Shown here piece after piece: positions 12,181 through 14,829 of a DNA stretch of 14,829 nt. The stretch covers positions 1 to 14,829 of the forward strand of contig DLME01000062.1 in NCBI GenBank assembly GCA_002479215.1, given 5' to 3'. Positions within the stretch are counted from its first letter, which is position 1; every line of letters starts with the position of its first letter. The position numbers and the translations under genes are program-made. The DNA comes from Syntrophaceae bacterium UBA7544 (GTDB taxonomy: Bacteria > Desulfobacterota > Syntrophia > Syntrophales > Smithellaceae). Below the pieces are notes generated by a model. It saw nothing but the letters and a program-made list of their open reading frames with translations. It had not been told where the DNA came from and ran no database searches.

Positions 12181-13809
12181 ATGAAAAAGAAAAAGTTATC
12201 AGATTTTGTTAAGCAGATGAAGTTAACGATGTTCGCAGTTAGTGTTGCCTGTCTTATGTTCATGCTGTCCTGTATTACACCTGTGTCGGCTGCCGCTTAT
12301 GTCTATTCCACCGCTGCGGTGACCTTCACCTCCGCTGACGGAACCCAATTGGCGGGTACTGTATTTATTCCCCAGGCGACAAGTGCAAGCCAGACCTTTC
12401 CGGCAATTATCTTTATTAACAGCTGGGCTTTTGAAGAGGAAGAATACACTGTTCAGGCCGCAATGTTCGCTTCTCAAGGTTATATTGTTCTCAGCTACGA
12501 TGCGCGTGGCTGGTATTCGTCCACCGGACTAATCGATGTTGCAAAACCTGCAGATGTACAAGACCTCTCTGCGGCGGTTGACTGGCTGCAGGCTAACACT
12601 CCTGTTGATATGAAAAACATCGGCGCTGCGGGCATATCCTATGGTGCAGGTATATCCCTTTTAGGTCTCGCCGGTGAGCCCCGTATCAAGACTGCGGCGT
12701 CCATGAGCGGTTGGGGAAGTCTCACCAGGGCCCAGTACGAACAGCAGACCCCATCACTGGTCTGGGGCGCCATTCTTGTTGCCCTAAGCTATCTCGGAAG
12801 GCCTGACCCTGCTATTCTTCAGGGTTTTAACGATCTCATTCTTCAGCAAAATATTCCCGCTGTTGTCGCTGCCATGGAAATTAGCTCCCCGATCAATTAC
12901 GTGGGCAACATAAATGCCCGCAAGGCACCTGTCTACTTCAGCAACAACTGGGATGATGACCTGTTTAAGCCCAATTCAATCCTCGACATGTTTTCACAGC
13001 TGACTGGCCCGAAGCATCTCGACCTGCTTGCAGGGATACATATGAGTGCAGAAATTTCAGGACTTCTCGGCCTTCCTGGCCTTCCTTGGGATAACGTCCA
13101 TTCCTGGTTCGATTACTGGCTGAAAGGGATAAATAACGGCTTCATGAGCCAGCCTGCAGTCACCATGGCGGTCAAGCATACATCGGACACAACAACATTT
13201 GCCAGCTGGCCCAGCAGCACTGTCGCCACAAAGACCTTTTACCTCGGGCCCCGAGCCTTCAACCCGAGCGGCAAAGGAACTCTCAACAACAGCGCCAACT
13301 TAGTAAGCTTTACCGATGCAATCCTCTCTGGTCTGGACACACTGGCAACATCAGGTCAGGTTCCGGTGATTGCTCAGTTGCTTGAACCGGTTGTTCCGAT
13401 TACCGTATCCATGTCTGCAATCAGTGTGGTAAACGGTATCGTCTATCAGTCAGGCGCGCTCAGTTCAGGTATTAAACTGAGAGGGATTCCGAAACTGAAT
13501 ATCTGGATAACCCCATCCCTTGCCCAGGCTGAGCTGGTGGTGTATCTCTATGACGTTGACTCCACCGGAACAGGCACCCTGATTACCCACGGCCCTGTAA
13601 GCCTCCACTCTGCAACCCCGGGAAAGACCATACAACTTTCTATGGAGCTTACAGCCACCGCATGGGACGTCCCCGCAGGTCATAGGCTGGCTATTGCCAT
13701 AGATACTTATGACCCTCTGTACAGTGTGCCAACTCTCAGCCTGTACACTGTTGGGTTCCCCTTGAGCGCTGGTAAACAGTCTGTTCTGACAGTACAGTAC
13801 GTGAACTGA
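12181..13809 (+). CDS. Exported CocE/PepX-like alpha/beta-hydrolase (S15 type)
   Basis: A 542-residue protein. The ATG at 12181 follows GGAGG; an in-frame TTG at 12148 is less likely. A basic start and hydrophobic stretch ending PVSA|AAY is a signal peptide, so it is exported, probably to the periplasm. Residues about 45-330 are an alpha/beta-hydrolase: strand FPAIIFINSWAF, YDARGWYSSTG, nucleophile elbow GISYGAG with Ser153, acid in NWDDDLF (near Asp258), His287 in AGIHMS, then HSWFDYWLKG typical of the CocE/PepX group. The C-terminal 200 residues form a PepX_C-like beta-sandwich. The family cleaves esters or X-Pro peptides; the substrate here is unknown. It is probably controlled by the sigma54 activator upstream. 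Confidence 0.82.
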   Translation: MKKKKLSDFVKQMKLTMFAVSVACLMFMLSCITPVSAAAYVYSTAAVTFTSADGTQLAGTVFIPQATSASQTFPAIIFINSWAFEEEEYTVQAAMFASQGYIVLSYDARGWYSSTGLIDVAKPADVQDLSAAVDWLQANTPVDMKNIGAAGISYGAGISLLGLAGEPRIKTAASMSGWGSLTRAQYEQQTPSLVWGAILVALSYLGRPDPAILQGFNDLILQQNIPAVVAAMEISSPINYVGNINARKAPVYFSNNWDDDLFKPNSILDMFSQLTGPKHLDLLAGIHMSAEISGLLGLPGLPWDNVHSWFDYWLKGINNGFMSQPAVTMAVKHTSDTTTFASWPSSTVATKTFYLGPRAFNPSGKGTLNNSANLVSFTDAILSGLDTLATSGQVPVIAQLLEPVVPITVSMSAISVVNGIVYQSGALSSGIKLRGIPKLNIWITPSLAQAELVVYLYDVDSTGTGTLITHGPVSLHSATPGKTIQLSMELTATAWDVPAGHRLAIAIDTYDPLYSVPTLSLYTVGFPLSAGKQSVLTVQYVN

Positions 13810-13829
13810 TCCTTTCATTTCATTTTATC

Positions 13830-13864
13830 CCCGAACCGCCTCTATATGGGGCAGTCCGGGTATT
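13830..13864 (+). terminator. Hairpin between the two hydrolase genes
   Basis: CCCGAACCGCC (13830-13840) pairs with GGCAGTCCGGG (13850-13860) at nine of eleven positions around a nine-base loop, followed by TATTTTGATTTATT. It may be a leaky terminator or a message-stabilising stem that lowers expression of the second gene. Confidence 0.5.
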
Positions 13865-13889
13865 TTGATTTATTAAAGGAGGTAAAAAT

Positions 13890-14829
13890 ATGATAGCGAA
13901 AAGAATCTTTTTGTTGTGTGTAGTGTTTATTTTGACAGGGTGGATTTCTGCCTATGGTGCCGTAACGTCTGTTACGGAAAATATGCCCGGTAGCGGCACG
14001 TACGGCCACCCCTACAATGCAGTACCGGTCACGGAAGTCTATCCGGGCGCGCCGGTGATTGATCTTGCAGCTCTCGGCTACGTGGAACGGGAGTTCATCA
14101 TCTCGGGCACAGCCAATACCTATAATCCAAAGGGAATATGGGGCTCGAACGGCAAGTGGAACGTTTCTGTTGCTAACGCGAACGTACCGTACACCACGCG
14201 CATCATCGTTCGATACCCGACCAGTTCGGCCAAGTTCAACGGCACGGTCGTCTTCGAGTGGCTGAATGAGATAACGTTTTCCTCGACTTCACCCGACTGG
14301 GCGGACTCCCACGATTTCTTCTTCCGGGAGGGTTACGCCTATGTTGGCGTCACCGCCCAAAACCTCAATGCGGGTCCGGTGTTCCTGAAGTGGTGGGATC
14401 CGGTGCGTTACGGCAATCTGTCAATTAGCGCGGACGGGTTATCATATGACATTTTCACGCAAGCGGCCCAGGCCGTCAAGACCTACTCGTCGACGATATT
14501 AGGCGGACTCACGCCGAAAAAGCTGCTCGCGTGCGGTGATTCGGCATCGGCCATCCGGCTGACCACCTACGTCAACGCGATCCATCCCCTCGCCCACCTC
14601 TACGACGGCTTTTTGATCCACGGTCGAGCCAGCACCGAGGCCCCGATCGACAACGGCATTATATCGCTTGCCCCGATCACCCAGATCCGCACGGACAACA
14701 CCACCCCGGTGATCCAACTCCAGGCCGAAGGGGACCTCTACGAGCTCTTTTTCTCGTACGGTCGGCAGCCGGACAACAACTACCTGCGCACCTGGGAGAT
14801 GGCGGGTGCAGCACACATCGATCTCCACG
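13890..14829 (+). CDS. Exported alpha/beta-hydrolase-domain protein, 3' end outside the window
   Basis: The reading frame is open for 313 codons to the window edge. The start has a strong AAGGAGGT site. A signal peptide (MIAKRIFLLCVVFILTGWIS) ends near AYGA. The mature part has an N-terminal beta region (YVEREFIISGTANTYNP), strands IIVRYPTSSAKFNGTVVFEW, a nucleophile elbow CGDSASA with Ser218, and a late AGAAHIDLH that could hold the catalytic His. The overall pattern matches the large 'alpha/beta hydrolase domain' family (Abhydrolase_10-like) rather than CocE. It lies 80 bases after the first hydrolase gene in the same direction, so the two may be co-expressed. GC content rises clearly from about 13,990 on. 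Substrate unknown. Confidence 0.78.
   Translation, partial: MIAKRIFLLCVVFILTGWISAYGAVTSVTENMPGSGTYGHPYNAVPVTEVYPGAPVIDLAALGYVEREFIISGTANTYNPKGIWGSNGKWNVSVANANVPYTTRIIVRYPTSSAKFNGTVVFEWLNEITFSSTSPDWADSHDFFFREGYAYVGVTAQNLNAGPVFLKWWDPVRYGNLSISADGLSYDIFTQAAQAVKTYSSTILGGLTPKKLLACGDSASAIRLTTYVNAIHPLAHLYDGFLIHGRASTEAPIDNGIISLAPITQIRTDNTTPVIQLQAEGDLYELFFSYGRQPDNNYLRTWEMAGAAHIDLH

Noticed and set aside
14499..14828. 109-codon minus-strand ORF at the right edge
   Set aside because: Its openness follows from the high G+C of the hydrolase gene on the plus strand, which has a ribosome site, signal peptide and catalytic Ser motif.

Overview
The window looks like chromosomal DNA of an anaerobic, delta-proteobacterial type organism (Desulfobacterota, perhaps Syntrophus/Smithella-like). 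This rests on general features only: a PAS-PAS sigma54 activator with its own enhancer sites, bacterial Shine-Dalgarno sites, sigma70 promoters and a higBA pair. No rRNA, tRNA, CRISPR array or complete transposase gene is visible. The taxonomic guess is inference.

Layout. (1) Positions 1-3710 are AT-rich and minus-strand: an accessory island of tightly packed, partly overlapping small genes. Eight encode small proteins with a sigma-region-4-like or winged helix-turn-helix (HTH). Two encode HEPN-type proteins (putative RNases) carrying the R-N-x-x-A-H motif. The genes fall into two successive units, each a run of small HTH genes ending in one HEPN gene: five small genes then a wHTH-HEPN protein, and three small genes then a HEPN protein. 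A strong sigma70 promoter at 3657-3685, overlaid by two palindromes, heads the set. A broken or very short ORF follows the last HEPN gene. (2) Positions 3859-6094 (minus) hold a sirtuin deacetylase, a small zinc-ribbon protein, a higBA toxin-antitoxin pair with an operator-promoter, and a conserved small cytoplasmic protein. (3) Positions 6312-9641 (minus) hold a membrane operon: a 166-aa multi-pass protein, a 28-aa single-span peptide with a strong ribosome site, and an 841-aa MgtA-like P-type ATPase. (4) Positions 9836-14829 (plus) hold a sigma54 activator, a pair of TGTAAC-N2-GTTACA enhancer palindromes just after its stop codon, a candidate -24/-12 promoter, and two exported alpha/beta-hydrolases; the second runs off the window.

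Two patterns cross these regions. A short repeat containing a -10 element (TTGCGAGTATATTTAAGCA on the minus strand) lies in promoter position ahead of three unrelated minus-strand units; in two copies the identity also covers a -35 box. A TAACCTGARGGTCA motif occurs three times around the ATPase operon.

The most likely undescribed system is the two-unit HTH-array/HEPN island. By analogy with HEPN nucleases in toxin-antitoxin and defence loci, the small HTH proteins may repress the operon, hold the HEPN protein in check, or sense a trigger. Nothing in the sequence proves which.
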